DNA from: Vibrio atlanticus
Lineage (GTDB): Bacteria; Pseudomonadota; Gammaproteobacteria; Enterobacterales; Vibrionaceae
Assembly (NCBI RefSeq): GCF_024347315.1
Contig: NZ_AP025461.1
Coordinates: 806,001 to 870,000 of the forward strand
Length of the DNA: 64,000 bases
Direction: 5' to 3'
The position numbers and the translations under genes were made by a program. The notes under the pieces were generated by a model. It was given only the letters and a program-made list of their open reading frames with translations. It was not told the origin of the DNA and searched no databases. This document shows, piece after piece, positions 51,842 to 61,430 of this stretch; within the stretch, counting starts at the first letter, position 1; each line of letters begins with the position of its first letter.

Positions 51842-52705
51842 TTACTTTTTAGTTACGGCAATAGGTAGTTTTTCATTTGCGCCCCATTCAGTCCATGAGC
51901 CATCGTAAACGCCCATATCACTTGAATAACCAGCCAGTTTAGCGGCTAATAAAATGATGCAAGCCGTCACACCAGAGCCACAGCTAAAGAACATAGGTTG
52001 AGAGGGGGTTAAGTTCAGAGTCGAGAAAATGTCAACTAACTCTTCTTGAGGTTTCAATTTACCTGCATTTAAGACTTGTGCGAACGGCAAGCAAACTGAG
52101 TTTGGGATGTGGCCACTACGTAAGCCTTCACGTGGTTCTGGAACTTCTGAATCGAAGCGAGCTTGAGAACGTGCATCCAGAATGTTTGCACTTTTGTCAT
52201 CGGAGTAGTTTTGGATTTGCTGAGCATTTACAAAGTGGTTGTCTTGAATTTGGCCTTCAAAATTGCCCGCTTTGACTTCGGTGCGATAGTCAGTCTCTGT
52301 CGCGTAACCGGCTTTTATCCAAGCAGGTAAACCGCCATCTAAGATGTATACGTTGTTATGTCCCATTGCCATAAACATCCACCATGCGCGAGGCGAGGCA
52401 AAAGTTCCTGAGTTATCGTAAACCACTATCGTACTGTCTTGATTGATACCAATTTCTTGTGCGCGTGTATTGAAGTGTTTTTCGGTCGGGAACATGTGAG
52501 GGAGTAGAGTGTGCTTGTTACAAAAGTTTTTGTCGTAGTCGAAACGAATCGCACTAGGTATCATTTGTCCTTTGATCTTTTCTGACTCACTTGGGATCTG
52601 AAATTCGATACTGGCGTCGAGGATTACAATGTTGTCTTCTTCTAGCAAACGTTGTTGAAGTTGTTCTGGTGAAATGAGTGGCTGATTCATTCTTCTTATA
52701 TCCAT
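51842..52705 (-). CDS. sseA: 3-mercaptopyruvate sulfurtransferase (SseA-type rhodanese)
   Basis: Tandem-rhodanese protein of 287 residues. The N-terminal non-catalytic domain includes VVYDNSGTFASPRAWWMF. The catalytic domain carries the active-site loop FSCGSGVTACI with the cysteine near residue 240. The loop CGSGVTA is typical of mercaptopyruvate rather than thiosulfate sulfurtransferases (CRKGVT). It transfers sulfur from 3-mercaptopyruvate to thiols or cyanide. An internal ATG at 52690 (MNQPLISPEQLQ) is an equally good start. The small membrane-anchored protein gene lies 20 bases upstream on the same strand. Confidence 0.92.
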   Translation of the reverse strand: MDIRRMNQPLISPEQLQQRLLEEDNIVILDASIEFQIPSESEKIKGQMIPSAIRFDYDKNFCNKHTLLPHMFPTEKHFNTRAQEIGINQDSTIVVYDNSGTFASPRAWWMFMAMGHNNVYILDGGLPAWIKAGYATETDYRTEVKAGNFEGQIQDNHFVNAQQIQNYSDDKSANILDARSQARFDSEVPEPREGLRSGHIPNSVCLPFAQVLNAGKLKPQEELVDIFSTLNLTPSQPMFFSCGSGVTACIILLAAKLAGYSSDMGVYDGSWTEWGANEKLPIAVTKK

Positions 52706-52725
52706 TCTTGTTGTTATATCGGCGA

Positions 52726-53040
52726 CTAAGGCGCAGCCCGGCAGTGGATGAACTGATAGCTGCTTTGTCCGGTTATTTGATTGTTTAATGTATCAAGCAC
52801 GACCACAGAATCAAGAGGGCAGTCTGTTGTTGGTGGAATGGAAACGCGAAATATTTCGTTGTCTTGAGTTTCAACCGTGAGGTAGCGCCTATGTCCGTCT
52901 AGGGATTGAGTGAGCGTATTGGAGATGACTCTGGCTTCAATGCGTTCTCCGGTAGAAGATGTCATCGGGAAATAGGTGAGAAATAAAAGTAGCCCAATAC
53001 CAATCGATAATATAACGAATCCCATTTTCAACTGTTTCAT
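52726..53040 (-). CDS. Small membrane-anchored hypothetical protein
   Basis: Protein of 104 residues with an N-terminal membrane helix (about 7-26; GFVILSIGIGLLLFLTYF) and a periplasmic domain of beta-type sequence (RIEARVISNTLTQ, RYLTVETQDNEIFRVSI). Two cysteines could form a disulfide. It lies 20 bases before sseA, probably in one transcript. The function is unknown. Confidence 0.8.
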   Translation of the reverse strand: MKQLKMGFVILSIGIGLLLFLTYFPMTSSTGERIEARVISNTLTQSLDGHRRYLTVETQDNEIFRVSIPPTTDCPLDSVVVLDTLNNQITGQSSYQFIHCRAAP

Positions 53041-53135
53041 AAAGTAAGCCTTTGAAAGTCATCTTTAAAAGATAAGACAGGCTTTCGATAAAGTGAACAT
53101 AACCAGTACTGAAAATTGAAATAGCGCCCAAATAA

Positions 53136-53161
53136 AAAGGTGAGCCTCATTGCTCACCTTT
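53136..53161 (-). terminator. Terminator of the LruC operon
   Basis: Stem AAAGGTGAGC / GCTCACCTT. Read leftwards it is followed by TTTTTATTT. Confidence 0.8.
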
Positions 53162-53260
53162 ATGCATTGTTATTCGACTTTCGACTTCGAGACTGCTGTC
53201 TAACTCCAACTAAATTTAGCTATTGTTAAACTGAACTCAGCGCTTTTCATTCCTTTACGT

Positions 53261-54019
53261 TTACCAAGTGATTTGTGATCCGTCACTTGCAACGACTTGT
53301 TGCAGCGGCGCTTGACCATCATAAAACCAGATCTCAATTAACAGAATATCTTCGCTTAGCGGCGCCGAAAAGTTGGACGTAAATGTACCGTTGTCTAAAG
53401 GGCCTCCAATGACCTTACTTGAATAATCAGGCTTGTAAGTTAAGTCTGTCCTTGTGGTAAATCGACTATATACGGATACGAACGAACGATCGGTTGAGAT
53501 GTGGCTGATATCAATATTGAGGTCGAATTGATCTACAGAGTTATAATCGAAACCATCAGGTATTACGAGCTCATCCATTTTGTACGCTTGCGGGCCGTTG
53601 GAGATAACTGCATTAACTGGTGTCGGTGCCGGATTTATAGCTACGGTGACTGGTGATGAGACCACTGATGGTGGTGTAACTGGCGCTGACGCCACTGGTG
53701 TTGACGTCGCTGGTGTTGACGTCGCTGGTGTTGACGTCACTGGTGTTGACGTCGCTGGTGTTGACGTCGCTGGTGTTGACGTCACTGGTGTTGATGTCAC
53801 AGGTACTGTCACCACTGGTGTTGAAGGCGATGGGTTAGGAGTTGATGCTCCTCCATCGCCACCACACCCTACCAACGTTAGTGATGCGATTAGTAATGGA
53901 ATACGTATTGACTGCGACTGAGCCGTATTTTTCTTAAGTGCAGCATTCGACAGACTAGATAAGATAGCATTGTTAAAGTTCCGGCGACCGTTTGTTACTG
54001 TCTGTTTAATTGGCATATT
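53261..54019 (-). CDS. Lipoprotein with Thr-Pro repeat linker
   Basis: Predicted lipoprotein of about 252 residues. It has a longer than usual N-terminal region (about 34 residues) before the hydrophobic core and lipobox (IASLTLVGC). Next is a low-complexity linker of TSTPA or TSTPV units (about residues 75-125) and a C-terminal domain of about 120 residues of beta-type sequence. The start chosen is ATG 54019, six bases after AGGAGA. An earlier ATG at 54025 touches that site, and the frame is open to 54115. The stop of the LruC-domain gene lies 13 bases upstream, so both are co-expressed and may work together at the surface. Confidence 0.8.
   Translation of the reverse strand, partial: NMPIKQTVTNGRRNFNNAILSSLSNAALKKNTAQSQSIRIPLLIASLTLVGCGGDGGASTPNPSPSTPVVTVPVTSTPVTSTPATSTPATSTPVTSTPATSTPATSTPVASAPVTPPSVVSSPVTVAINPAPTPVNAVISNGPQAYKMDELVIPDGFDYNSVDQFDLNIDISHISTDRSFVSVYSRFTTRTDLTYKPDYSSKVIGGPLDNGTFTSNFSAPLSEDILLIEIWFYDGQAPLQQVVASDGSQITW
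53700..53804. repeat. 15-bp tandem repeat inside the lipoprotein gene
   Basis: Seven units of GTTGACGTCGCTGGT with small variation, encoding TSTPA or TSTPV on the minus strand. The GCT, GCT, ACT variants occur in the same order twice, giving a 45-bp higher-order period. Length variation would keep the reading frame. Confidence 0.92.
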
Positions 54020-54032
54020 CATAATCATTCTC

Positions 54033-56168
54033 CTAAGGCAAGTAACATTGGTCAGCGGCAGGTGTTTGGAACCAATCGGTGGATTGAGTACCGCCGGATT
54101 CAGCAAAGTTCGCAAAGTTTGGATAGGCGGTGACGATATCTACATATTCCAGTGGCCATTGCCATTCCGTGTCTGAAGTAATCAGCAGTGCCCAAGGGTG
54201 GTTGTCTGCGGTTTTGAAATATTTGCCTGTTGATGGATTGCTGTCATCAACGCCTAGTCCTGTTTCAAAGAGATTAGCGGTATCAAATGCCTCGGTTGGA
54301 GCTTGGTCTGGCAAATGCACCTCCCAGCTGCGCCCTGGATGTAGAGGTAGGTTTTCACCATGATAATACCCAGGCGTTGCGAAGATGAACGGGTCGTAAG
54401 GCATGTCAGTCCAACTGTCAGTACTCACTCCATCGCCAGCTAAAGTAATCCCGATTTGGAAAGCGAATTGCTCATCTTCTTTACAAGAGCTGATGGTGCG
54501 GTAGAAGGTACAACTAGTACTGATTTTCTCTGTAAGGTCGTTAGCAATAACAAAGATTGCCTCGCTACGTCCTTGCTCCAAGTCTAAATCAGTGAACACA
54601 CCATTGTGCTTCATGTAAGAGCTTCCGCTACTCACTAAGCTTGGGTCTAGATTAGGAAGTCGAACCGCAAAACCATTTCTGTACGAAGCACCTACTGCAG
54701 CAAGACGTCCATCGATGGTGGATTTAACCACTTTTCCGTCTTTTAAGATCTCTGTGATGCGATACATAATCACAGCATCATTCATGTCGTAATCAGCTTT
54801 ATAAGGCCAGTTATCTTCATACGCCAAGGTTGCGTAACCAGAAGCACTTGGGAAGTAACGGGCTGTAGCGCCGTCGTTAAGAACATCAACTTGAATATCA
54901 ACTACCTCACCAGATGTCGAACCACCAAAGTAGCTCAGGTTGGTTTGTTGGCTGAATCTGAAGCGAGCCCAAGTAGTCCCCGTTAGTGCGTTGATATCGA
55001 CATTTAGGAACAGATCGTTTTCACCAGCATCCAGTTGGTAGTCGGTAAATACTTGCTCGTTAGCACCATCGAAGCTGCCATCTTGGTTCCAGTCAATCCA
55101 CGCCGAAAGGTAACCGGTTGTTGAAGCTTCAATCACCACTTTTGAATCAAGCCCGGCTTCAAGCGCCGTAACAAAACCTATACCACCGTTTGCCCACTCG
55201 TCATCAATGCCAACACTTTCATCCGATTGTGGAGTTACGTAGCCATCAAGGTCGGCATCGGGTGCATCAGTGCCTAACCAAGTCACACCATCAAGTTCAT
55301 GTCGAGGACCATTGCTGGCGAGTAGGGTTAGGTAGCTGTCTGGTGCATCACCAAAGTCGATGTTGGAATCTTCATCCACAACTGGCGCATTCGCACAACG
55401 AGCGCCATCATTTTGATTAGAAGAAGGCCCATTCGAAACAAATTCAACGGCTGGAACAATACCTGCCGCGATATTGGCAGCGTTGTCTGGAGACAGGTTG
55501 ATACGGTAAATTTTACCGTCTTGGTTTCGAGATACGTAGTAGTAGCCGTTGACATCAAAATAGCCAGCACCGAACGTACCTAACTCGCCGGTGTCTCCGA
55601 TGTAGGTTTCGGCACCAGTTGTAGGGTTGAAGCTGTATAAGCCTCCGGAGTTATTATCGATACCATATAAAGAACCATCACTTGGGTGGAAAGCGAAATC
55701 AGTCAGTTTTACGGTTGCCGGGCTACCAGCTATTTTGTTAACTGTAACAGTCGCGTTTGGGTCGGCGTCTAACGGCGATAGATCAACGGTGAACAAGCCT
55801 TTTCCTGTACGGTAAAGGTAATACACATGGTCATAGACATCGCCGACATAGAAAGTGTGATCGGTTGGTAATCCACTGGTATTGATCACTTCTGCTTGGA
55901 AATCCTGTCCAAGGCGCACCAAGCGTTTGTTGGTAGTGTCATAGCCATAAATATATCTGTCTTGAAAGTCGAAACCAACACCATTGATATTGGCGTTCAT
56001 GCCCGTATCGTCTTCTAACAGGGTGGTTGAGCCTGTCACTAGGTTCACGCCCCAAACTTGTACGGGTGTCGATTGGAATAGGTAAGCCTGGCTCGGACAG
56101 GTATCGAATGGCGCTGCGTTGGCGACCAAAGGCGCACTTAATAGCAAACTTAACGTTGTAATTCTCAT
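54033..56168 (-). CDS. Exported LruC-domain protein with GEVED-like domain
   Basis: Secreted protein of 711 residues with a signal peptide ending ANAAP. The first third (about 20-260) resembles a beta-propeller-like surface domain of repeated strands with glycine turns (DRYIYGYDTTNKRLVRL). A GEVED-type domain follows at about 270-430 (FGDAPDSY, AWIDWNQDGSFDGANE). The C-terminal half is a LruC domain (YEDNWPYKADYDMNDAVIMY). LruC was first named from Leptospira. Its role is not settled, but exposure at the cell surface is usual. It is the first gene of a two-gene operon with the repeat lipoprotein. Confidence 0.88.
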   Translation of the reverse strand: MRITTLSLLLSAPLVANAAPFDTCPSQAYLFQSTPVQVWGVNLVTGSTTLLEDDTGMNANINGVGFDFQDRYIYGYDTTNKRLVRLGQDFQAEVINTSGLPTDHTFYVGDVYDHVYYLYRTGKGLFTVDLSPLDADPNATVTVNKIAGSPATVKLTDFAFHPSDGSLYGIDNNSGGLYSFNPTTGAETYIGDTGELGTFGAGYFDVNGYYYVSRNQDGKIYRINLSPDNAANIAAGIVPAVEFVSNGPSSNQNDGARCANAPVVDEDSNIDFGDAPDSYLTLLASNGPRHELDGVTWLGTDAPDADLDGYVTPQSDESVGIDDEWANGGIGFVTALEAGLDSKVVIEASTTGYLSAWIDWNQDGSFDGANEQVFTDYQLDAGENDLFLNVDINALTGTTWARFRFSQQTNLSYFGGSTSGEVVDIQVDVLNDGATARYFPSASGYATLAYEDNWPYKADYDMNDAVIMYRITEILKDGKVVKSTIDGRLAAVGASYRNGFAVRLPNLDPSLVSSGSSYMKHNGVFTDLDLEQGRSEAIFVIANDLTEKISTSCTFYRTISSCKEDEQFAFQIGITLAGDGVSTDSWTDMPYDPFIFATPGYYHGENLPLHPGRSWEVHLPDQAPTEAFDTANLFETGLGVDDSNPSTGKYFKTADNHPWALLITSDTEWQWPLEYVDIVTAYPNFANFAESGGTQSTDWFQTPAADQCYLP

Positions 56169-56363
56169 ATCTACATCCTTGTCATAGAAGGTCTAGATAC
56201 TTTTACAAGTTACGTGCCACTTTTAAGTTGTTGATTTTTATTACTTATATTCTAAATTACTGAGATGTGCAATATATTCTCAAAATGAGAATTCAAATGA
56301 AACTAATCTTTTATAGATCATTTCAAATTGATAAATCGATTTGAGAAGCTGATGTTGAGACCT

Positions 56364-56392
56364 AAAAAAGCCCTGACTTTTAGTCAAGGCTT
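56364..56392 (-). terminator. Terminator of moeA-moeB
   Basis: Stem AAGCCCTGAC / GTCAAGGCTT. Read leftwards it is followed by six T. Confidence 0.82.
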
Positions 56393-56424
56393 AGGTTGTC
56401 GATTAGAGGGGGATATGACTTAGT

Positions 56425-57174
56425 CTACCCACATACCGAGCAATTAGGCATCTTCATTAAATTCATTTCACGCCAGCTGTGGGACATGGCATCGAGAATT
56501 AAAAGTTTGCCTTGCTTTGGTTGTCCAAACTGAGCAATAACCTTGATAGCTTCCAAAGCCTGAGCTGCGCCTACCATGCCAACTACCGGTGCCATCACAC
56601 CGGCTTCAACACAGCTTAGTGCAGCGTTGCCGAATAGTGCACTTAAGCACTGATAACACGGCGCGTCGGCGTCTTGATAAGTGAACACACTAATCTGACC
56701 TTCCATACGAATTGCAGCACCAGAAACAAGTGGTGTTTTCGATGCATAGCATAAGCGATTGAGTTGATTGCGTGTTTCCACGTTGTCACTGGCATCAAGA
56801 ACTAACGAGTGCGCTTCAATTAACTTTGCAAGCGCTTGATCATCAAGCCTGTGGTCGACGGTTTCAATCGTCAGATGAGGGTTCAATACCTGCAGCGACT
56901 CAGCTGCCGAATCGACTTTCTTCTTGCCAATATCAGCATCGGCGTGAAGGACTTGTCGCTGTAAGTTTGAAAGCTCGACAATATCATCATCGATCAGTGT
57001 TAGCTTACCAATACCCGCAGTCGCAAGGTATTGGGCAGAGGCACAACCTAAACCTCCAGCTCCTAAGACTAAGATTGAGCTCTGCTTTAGCGCTTCTTGG
57101 CCTTCAAAATCAAACTGCTTAAGAATGATTTGACGGTTGTAGCGAAGCATCTCTGCGTCAGACAGTATTTCCAT
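56425..57174 (-). CDS. moeB: Molybdopterin-synthase adenylyltransferase MoeB
   Basis: E1-like enzyme of 249 residues that adenylates the C-terminus of MoaD in molybdenum-cofactor synthesis. Visible are the ATP site VLGAGGLGCASAQYL, the aspartate region TLIDDDIVELSNLQRQ and the zinc-binding cysteines CYQC and CSVCG at the end. It is the second gene of moeA-moeB, 12 bases after moeA. Confidence 0.95.
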   Translation of the reverse strand: MEILSDAEMLRYNRQIILKQFDFEGQEALKQSSILVLGAGGLGCASAQYLATAGIGKLTLIDDDIVELSNLQRQVLHADADIGKKKVDSAAESLQVLNPHLTIETVDHRLDDQALAKLIEAHSLVLDASDNVETRNQLNRLCYASKTPLVSGAAIRMEGQISVFTYQDADAPCYQCLSALFGNAALSCVEAGVMAPVVGMVGAAQALEAIKVIAQFGQPKQGKLLILDAMSHSWREMNLMKMPNCSVCG

Positions 57175-57186
57175 CAGTAAGCCTCG

Positions 57187-58422
57187 TTAGTAAAGCGTCG
57201 AGTTAAACAGTTGGATCTGAACCGTTTCACCGACTTCAACACGGCCGCGTTCGCGCTCTAGTACCACAAAGCAGTTTGCTAAACTCATTGAGCGGAAAGC
57301 GCCAGAGCTTTGGTTACCCGTTGTTTCTACCACAAATTGACCGTTTTCAATCGAGTAAATGCCACGCTGGTAATCAGTACGGCCTGGGCCTTTTTTGAAT
57401 GCAGACTTGGTGATAGCAGGAATAGATTCCGGAGCTGTCCACGCTGTGTGACCAGCCAATTTAGCAAGCATAGGTTGAACCAAAACATACATGGTCATCA
57501 TCGCCGATACTGGGTTACCCGGTAGGCCGCAGAACCACGCGTTATCCAACTCACCAAATGCGAACGGTTTACCGGGTTTGATAGCTAGCTTCCAAAAACC
57601 GATTTGCCCCAGTTCTTCAAGAATGTCTTTCGTGTAATCAGCTTCGCCAACGCTTACGCCGCCAGAAGTCACAACCACGTCTGCTATTTGCTGTGCTTTC
57701 TCGAACGTCTCTTTAAGCGTTGCAGTGCAATCTGGGATGATGCCTAGGTCTATAGCTTCACAACCAAACGCTTCAATTAGTGGTTTAATGCCGTAGCGGT
57801 TGCTGTCGTAGATCTGACCGTCTTCAAGAGGTTGACCTAGTGGCTTTAGCTCATCGCCGGTAGAAAAGAACGCGACTTTAGGCTTCTGTAACACTGTCAC
57901 GTGGCTCACACCCAGCGAAGCAATCATTGGAATGTCACGAGGTGTTAAACGTTCACCGCGGCTAAGAACGATATCACCTTGTTTGATGTCATCACCAGTA
58001 GGGCGAATATTATTGTTCAGCTTGATGTCGTCTTGTTGAATTTCAATGCCAGTATCAGTTTCAACCGTATTTTCTTGCATGATTACGGCGTCACAACCTT
58101 CAGGGATCTTTGCGCCAGTCATAATGCGAATACAGGTGTTGCTTGGCCATTCACCTTCGAACGGTTGGCCTGCAAAAGATTTGCCTGCTAATGGTAGTAC
58201 TTTACCGTTCTCTAGGTCTGCTAAGCGCAGTGCATAGCCATCCATTGCTGAGTTATCAAAAGGAGGTACGAAAATAGGGGAAAGAATATCTTCAGCAAGG
58301 ACATAACCTAATGCTTCAGCAAGAGGTAGAGATAAAGTCGTTTGGATTGGTTTGATTGGTGATAGCAGCTTATCTAGTGCTTCTTCAATTGGCATTAAGC
58401 CCGGAGCGTCGCAACAGCCCAT
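57187..58422 (-). CDS. moeA: Molybdopterin molybdenumtransferase MoeA
   Basis: Enzyme of 411 residues that inserts molybdate into adenylylated molybdopterin. Typical motifs are VPPFDNSAMDGYALR, RIMTGAKIPEGCDAVIMQE, FFSTGDELKPLG, VVTSGGVSVGEADYTK and the glycine-rich GLPGNPVSAMMTM. Its length matches E. coli MoeA (411). It is the first gene of the leftward operon, with an AAAGGATTT site, and is divergent from folE across about 215 bases. No molybdenum-cofactor riboswitch was recognised upstream. Confidence 0.96.
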   Translation of the reverse strand: MGCCDAPGLMPIEEALDKLLSPIKPIQTTLSLPLAEALGYVLAEDILSPIFVPPFDNSAMDGYALRLADLENGKVLPLAGKSFAGQPFEGEWPSNTCIRIMTGAKIPEGCDAVIMQENTVETDTGIEIQQDDIKLNNNIRPTGDDIKQGDIVLSRGERLTPRDIPMIASLGVSHVTVLQKPKVAFFSTGDELKPLGQPLEDGQIYDSNRYGIKPLIEAFGCEAIDLGIIPDCTATLKETFEKAQQIADVVVTSGGVSVGEADYTKDILEELGQIGFWKLAIKPGKPFAFGELDNAWFCGLPGNPVSAMMTMYVLVQPMLAKLAGHTAWTAPESIPAITKSAFKKGPGRTDYQRGIYSIENGQFVVETTGNQSSGAFRSMSLANCFVVLERERGRVEVGETVQIQLFNSTLY

Positions 58423-58638
58423 AATTGAAATCCTTTGGTCGTTATTATTTTGATTTAGTGGTTGGCAATAGTGGCTCCATAATTATCAAATCACAGATGT
58501 TCGCCAACGAAATTGCAGCCACTTTAGCATAGTTTAAGCCCCGTAAATAATGACCTCCCTTAAAATATGGGTGTATTTAATCAAAATTCCGAGTATCCTT
58601 GTTTGCCATCCAGAAGGGGTATTAAAAGAGGAAGTTCA

Positions 58639-59292
58639 ATGTCAGGTCTTAGCGAATCAGCGAAGTTGGTTAAAGATGCGCTAGCAAGCCGCGGATTAGA
58701 GACACCAATGCGTCCTAACCAGGTTAGCCGAGAAGAGAAAAAGGAACGAATCGAACACCATATGCGTGAGATTCTAACTCTCCTTGAACTTGATCTTGCA
58801 GATGACAGTCTGGAAGAAACGCCGCAACGTATTGCAAAAATGTATGTGGATGAGATTTTCTCTGGTTTGGATTACGCCAATTTCCCTAAAATCACCGTGA
58901 TCGAAAACAAGATGGGTGTTCGTGAAATGGTTCGTGTAAAAGACATTACCGTCACCAGCACATGTGAGCATCACTTAGTCACCATTGATGGTAAAACCGC
59001 AGTCGCTTACATTCCTCAAGGTAAGATCATTGGTCTTTCGAAGATCAACAGAATCGTTCGTTTCTTTGCTCAACGTCCTCAAGTTCAAGAGCGCATGACA
59101 CAGCAAATCCTTGTAGCATTGCAAACGCTACTAGAAACGGATGATGTTGCTGTAACCATGGATGCGGTTCATTACTGCGTGAAATCTCGTGGTGTAATGG
59201 ACGCAACCAGCGAAACAACAACAACAGCTCTGGGGGGTATTTTTAGATCAAACCCAGCAACGCGCCATGAGTTCTTACACGGCCTGCGTTAG
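58639..59292 (+). CDS. folE: GTP cyclohydrolase I
   Basis: Enzyme of 217 residues for the first step of tetrahydrofolate synthesis, GTP to dihydroneopterin triphosphate. Zinc ligands and active site are visible in [20 protein letters not shown] and [34 protein letters not shown] is the family signature. The frame is open from 58567. The ATG at 58639 follows AAAAGAGGAAGT and is preferred. A bidirectional terminator follows. Confidence 0.96.
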   Translation: MSGLSESAKLVKDALASRGLETPMRPNQVSREEKKERIEHHMREILTLLELDLADDSLEETPQRIAKMYVDEIFSGLDYANFPKITVIENKMGVREMVRVKDITVTSTCEHHLVTIDGKTAVAYIPQGKIIGLSKINRIVRFFAQRPQVQERMTQQILVALQTLLETDDVAVTMDAVHYCVKSRGVMDATSETTTTALGGIFRSNPATRHEFLHGLR

Positions 59293-59311
59293 AATAAACC
59301 GATTAAGATCA

Positions 59312-59338
59312 AAAAACGGAGCATTATGCTCCGTTTTT
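59312..59338. terminator. Bidirectional terminator between folE and the peptidase gene
   Basis: Perfect stem AAAAACGGAGC / GCTCCGTTTTT with an ATTAT loop. It serves both convergent genes. Confidence 0.92.
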
Positions 59339-59356
59339 ATTGGTTGCTTCATAAGC

Positions 59357-60829
59357 CTACAGATTTACTATTTTCTTAAACTCTTCCTCTGAGTATTTCT
59401 TCTCTGTGCTTTTAGTCAAATCTGTAATCATTTTGTATCTAAGCTCAGTTGCCATATCTAAGGTACGCTTAAGCTGTCCGTATGAGTAGTCGGCAGCCAT
59501 GTTCAGAGCCGCCTGTTTATCTACTTTATACATGTCTGTTAACGTTTTATCTAAGTGTGCGACCTGCTTGTATAGTTGAGTTTCTTCTTTGTCCCAAGTT
59601 GCTTTTAGTACTGGTAAATACTTATCTGGGTTTGTAGAAGCGAGGGCGGTTAGGCTACGGAACTGCCAATAAGCTGAATCATCACTGTAGTTATCATCGC
59701 CTACTTGGTACGCTTTTGGGTAATCTTGTAGGGTTGAGTATAACGGCACTAAAACAGATTCTGGTAACACGCCGAAGCTTTGCCAAATAAGACCTTGAAG
59801 CTCTTCTGGCATCTCAGGGCGAAGCTGAATAATATGCGACTCTAGTTGACGTTCAACTCTAATTGGTCGTTTCGATTTTCCTTCCAAAACCGTGTCTTTA
59901 TAAGTCGCGCTAAGTACCTCTGCCACATTTTCAACTGAGATTTTTGTATCAGGTTTCATAAACAAAGGGTATTGCGTCATGCGACTTTGTTGATGCAGCG
60001 AAGGTGTCAGTATTTTTTGGCCTAACCATTCACGATCGATATTATACTCATCACCAATAACTCCGAATGCTTTTGCAAAATTGAAAGATTTTTCATCTGC
60101 GTTATCAAGCAGTTTGTTTTGTTCTACAAACTCGAATATGTCTTTTGAATGCAGTACCTCTTTGTTTGCCAAGTTCACACCATGTACACGTAAGCCATTT
60201 GCAATCATGGCGTAACTGTCATCTGGTACTTTTACAGCAATCCAATGGTGGCCTGAACCAATTTCAAATAACCACGCCTCATTGGTGTCTGCAATATACA
60301 AACTATTTCCTTCACCAGCACCATAGGTTTCGATGTAATGACCGAGTAACTCTACGGCTTGTTTTGCGTTTTCTGCCTGAGGAAGGATTAACGTAGGTAT
60401 AATGGCTTCGATTACGCCATTGTCGATTAAAGGATCTACCTTGGCGACTTTGTCGTTTATTTCTGCGCTGGTTGTTGCTGAAATGGCAACGTTGTGTTCA
60501 TTAATCCCACGTTCTTCATAGAATTTTCCGTCGCGATTAACGGTATCCGCATCCCAGTCTGGTATCGCAGAGTAAGCAAAGAAGTGCTTTGGCATCGGAA
60601 CAATTAACCCGTTACCTAACTGCCAGTCACCTTCTTGGTTATCTTGCGCAGGTCGATACTTTAGGTATTTGTTCCAGTTGTTAATGCTAAAATCTTCATT
60701 ACGAGCAATCATAATGCTACCGTCGTTCGACGCTTCTTTGCCAACAATAAGCCCAGTACAAGCTATCGCATTACTGCTTAGAGCGACAGCTACTGCAGTT
60801 GCAAGAAAGGATACAGACCATATTTTCAT
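59357..60829 (-). CDS. C69 family (PepD/U34-type) dipeptidase, exported
   Basis: Ntn-hydrolase-type dipeptidase of 490 residues. A signal-like N-terminus (KIWSVSFLATAVAVALSSNA) is followed directly by IACTGLIVGKEASNDGS, where Cys24 would be the nucleophile exposed by cleavage. Other family traits are IMIARNEDF and NSLYIADTNEAWLFEIG. It probably acts on dipeptides in the periplasm or outside. The frame is open from 60853; the ATG at 60829 follows GGAGAATTAAA. Confidence 0.9.
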   Translation of the reverse strand: MKIWSVSFLATAVAVALSSNAIACTGLIVGKEASNDGSIMIARNEDFSINNWNKYLKYRPAQDNQEGDWQLGNGLIVPMPKHFFAYSAIPDWDADTVNRDGKFYEERGINEHNVAISATTSAEINDKVAKVDPLIDNGVIEAIIPTLILPQAENAKQAVELLGHYIETYGAGEGNSLYIADTNEAWLFEIGSGHHWIAVKVPDDSYAMIANGLRVHGVNLANKEVLHSKDIFEFVEQNKLLDNADEKSFNFAKAFGVIGDEYNIDREWLGQKILTPSLHQQSRMTQYPLFMKPDTKISVENVAEVLSATYKDTVLEGKSKRPIRVERQLESHIIQLRPEMPEELQGLIWQSFGVLPESVLVPLYSTLQDYPKAYQVGDDNYSDDSAYWQFRSLTALASTNPDKYLPVLKATWDKEETQLYKQVAHLDKTLTDMYKVDKQAALNMAADYSYGQLKRTLDMATELRYKMITDLTKSTEKKYSEEEFKKIVNL

Positions 60830-61220
60830 TTTAATTCTCCGCTTATAAAACAAGATAATTTAAAGTTAACGTTAGTTGTATTTGCAGGTTTTTTATTATC
60901 ATTTTATAAAAATCAGTGTACTTATCATCACAAGAGAAAATGCTTCTGCTCGTCACATAACTGATATTTCCATTTGAGAATAATTATCTGAAAAATATGC
61001 ACTTTTTGAATAAATTGATAAGTTATAGTTGTAAAGTAACCTTGCCATATACGTAGCTTTAATTCGTCGTGTTATGAGTAGTATCATTATCACAACAAGA
61101 CTTTGTTCGTTTCTTACGTATGGTTCTTGGGTTGCAATCGGATAAACAACAGTGCTAAAGCGCGGAATCTTTTGGGGCTTTTTTGTGCTTGCAATGAAGT
61201 AAACTGCAATGACTGCGAAT

Positions 61221-61263
61221 GTCGTCACTCTCTAAAGCGAGGAACGAGTGTAATAGGGAATCT
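61221..61263 (+). repeat. 43-bp palindromic-type repeat, copy 1
   Basis: It begins GTCGTCACTCTCTAAAGCG and ends AATAGGGAATCT. It matches copy 2 at 61388-61430 at nearly all positions. The ATTCCC/GGGAAT arms, clear in copy 2, are typical of REP-like units found between genes in Vibrio. Confidence 0.8.
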
Positions 61264-61387
61264 GTTTGTCTGTGTAGCTTCTGACTTGGTATTAGATCCT
61301 CAACTCAGTCGTTCCTCCTTCTCGAGGATGACGGGCAAGATTGATGACGTTGATTAGGAAATGGTCACGCTTTAACTCGAAAGAGCT

Positions 61388-61430
61388 GTCGTCATTCCCT
61401 AAAGTGAGGAACGAGCGTAATAGGGAATCT
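61388..61430 (+). repeat. 43-bp palindromic-type repeat, copy 2
   Basis: It begins GTCGTCATTCCCTAAAGTG and ends AATAGGGAATCT. It is in direct orientation to copy 1, 167 bases apart. The arms ATTCCCTA / TAGGGAAT can pair around a middle of about 20 bases. Confidence 0.8.

Noticed and set aside
53580..53921. Rightward 113-codon frame rich in GVDVAGVDV
   Set aside because: It is the antisense reading of the 15-bp repeat in the lipoprotein gene; periodic repeats stay open in several frames.
58423..58638. Molybdenum-cofactor riboswitch upstream of moeA
   Set aside because: I could not find the conserved helices of the Moco motif; only an ordinary promoter and ribosome site are visible.
60953..61228. 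Leftward 91-codon frame between the peptidase and the repeats
   Set aside because: Irregular composition, it crosses the repeat at 61221, and there is no ribosome site.
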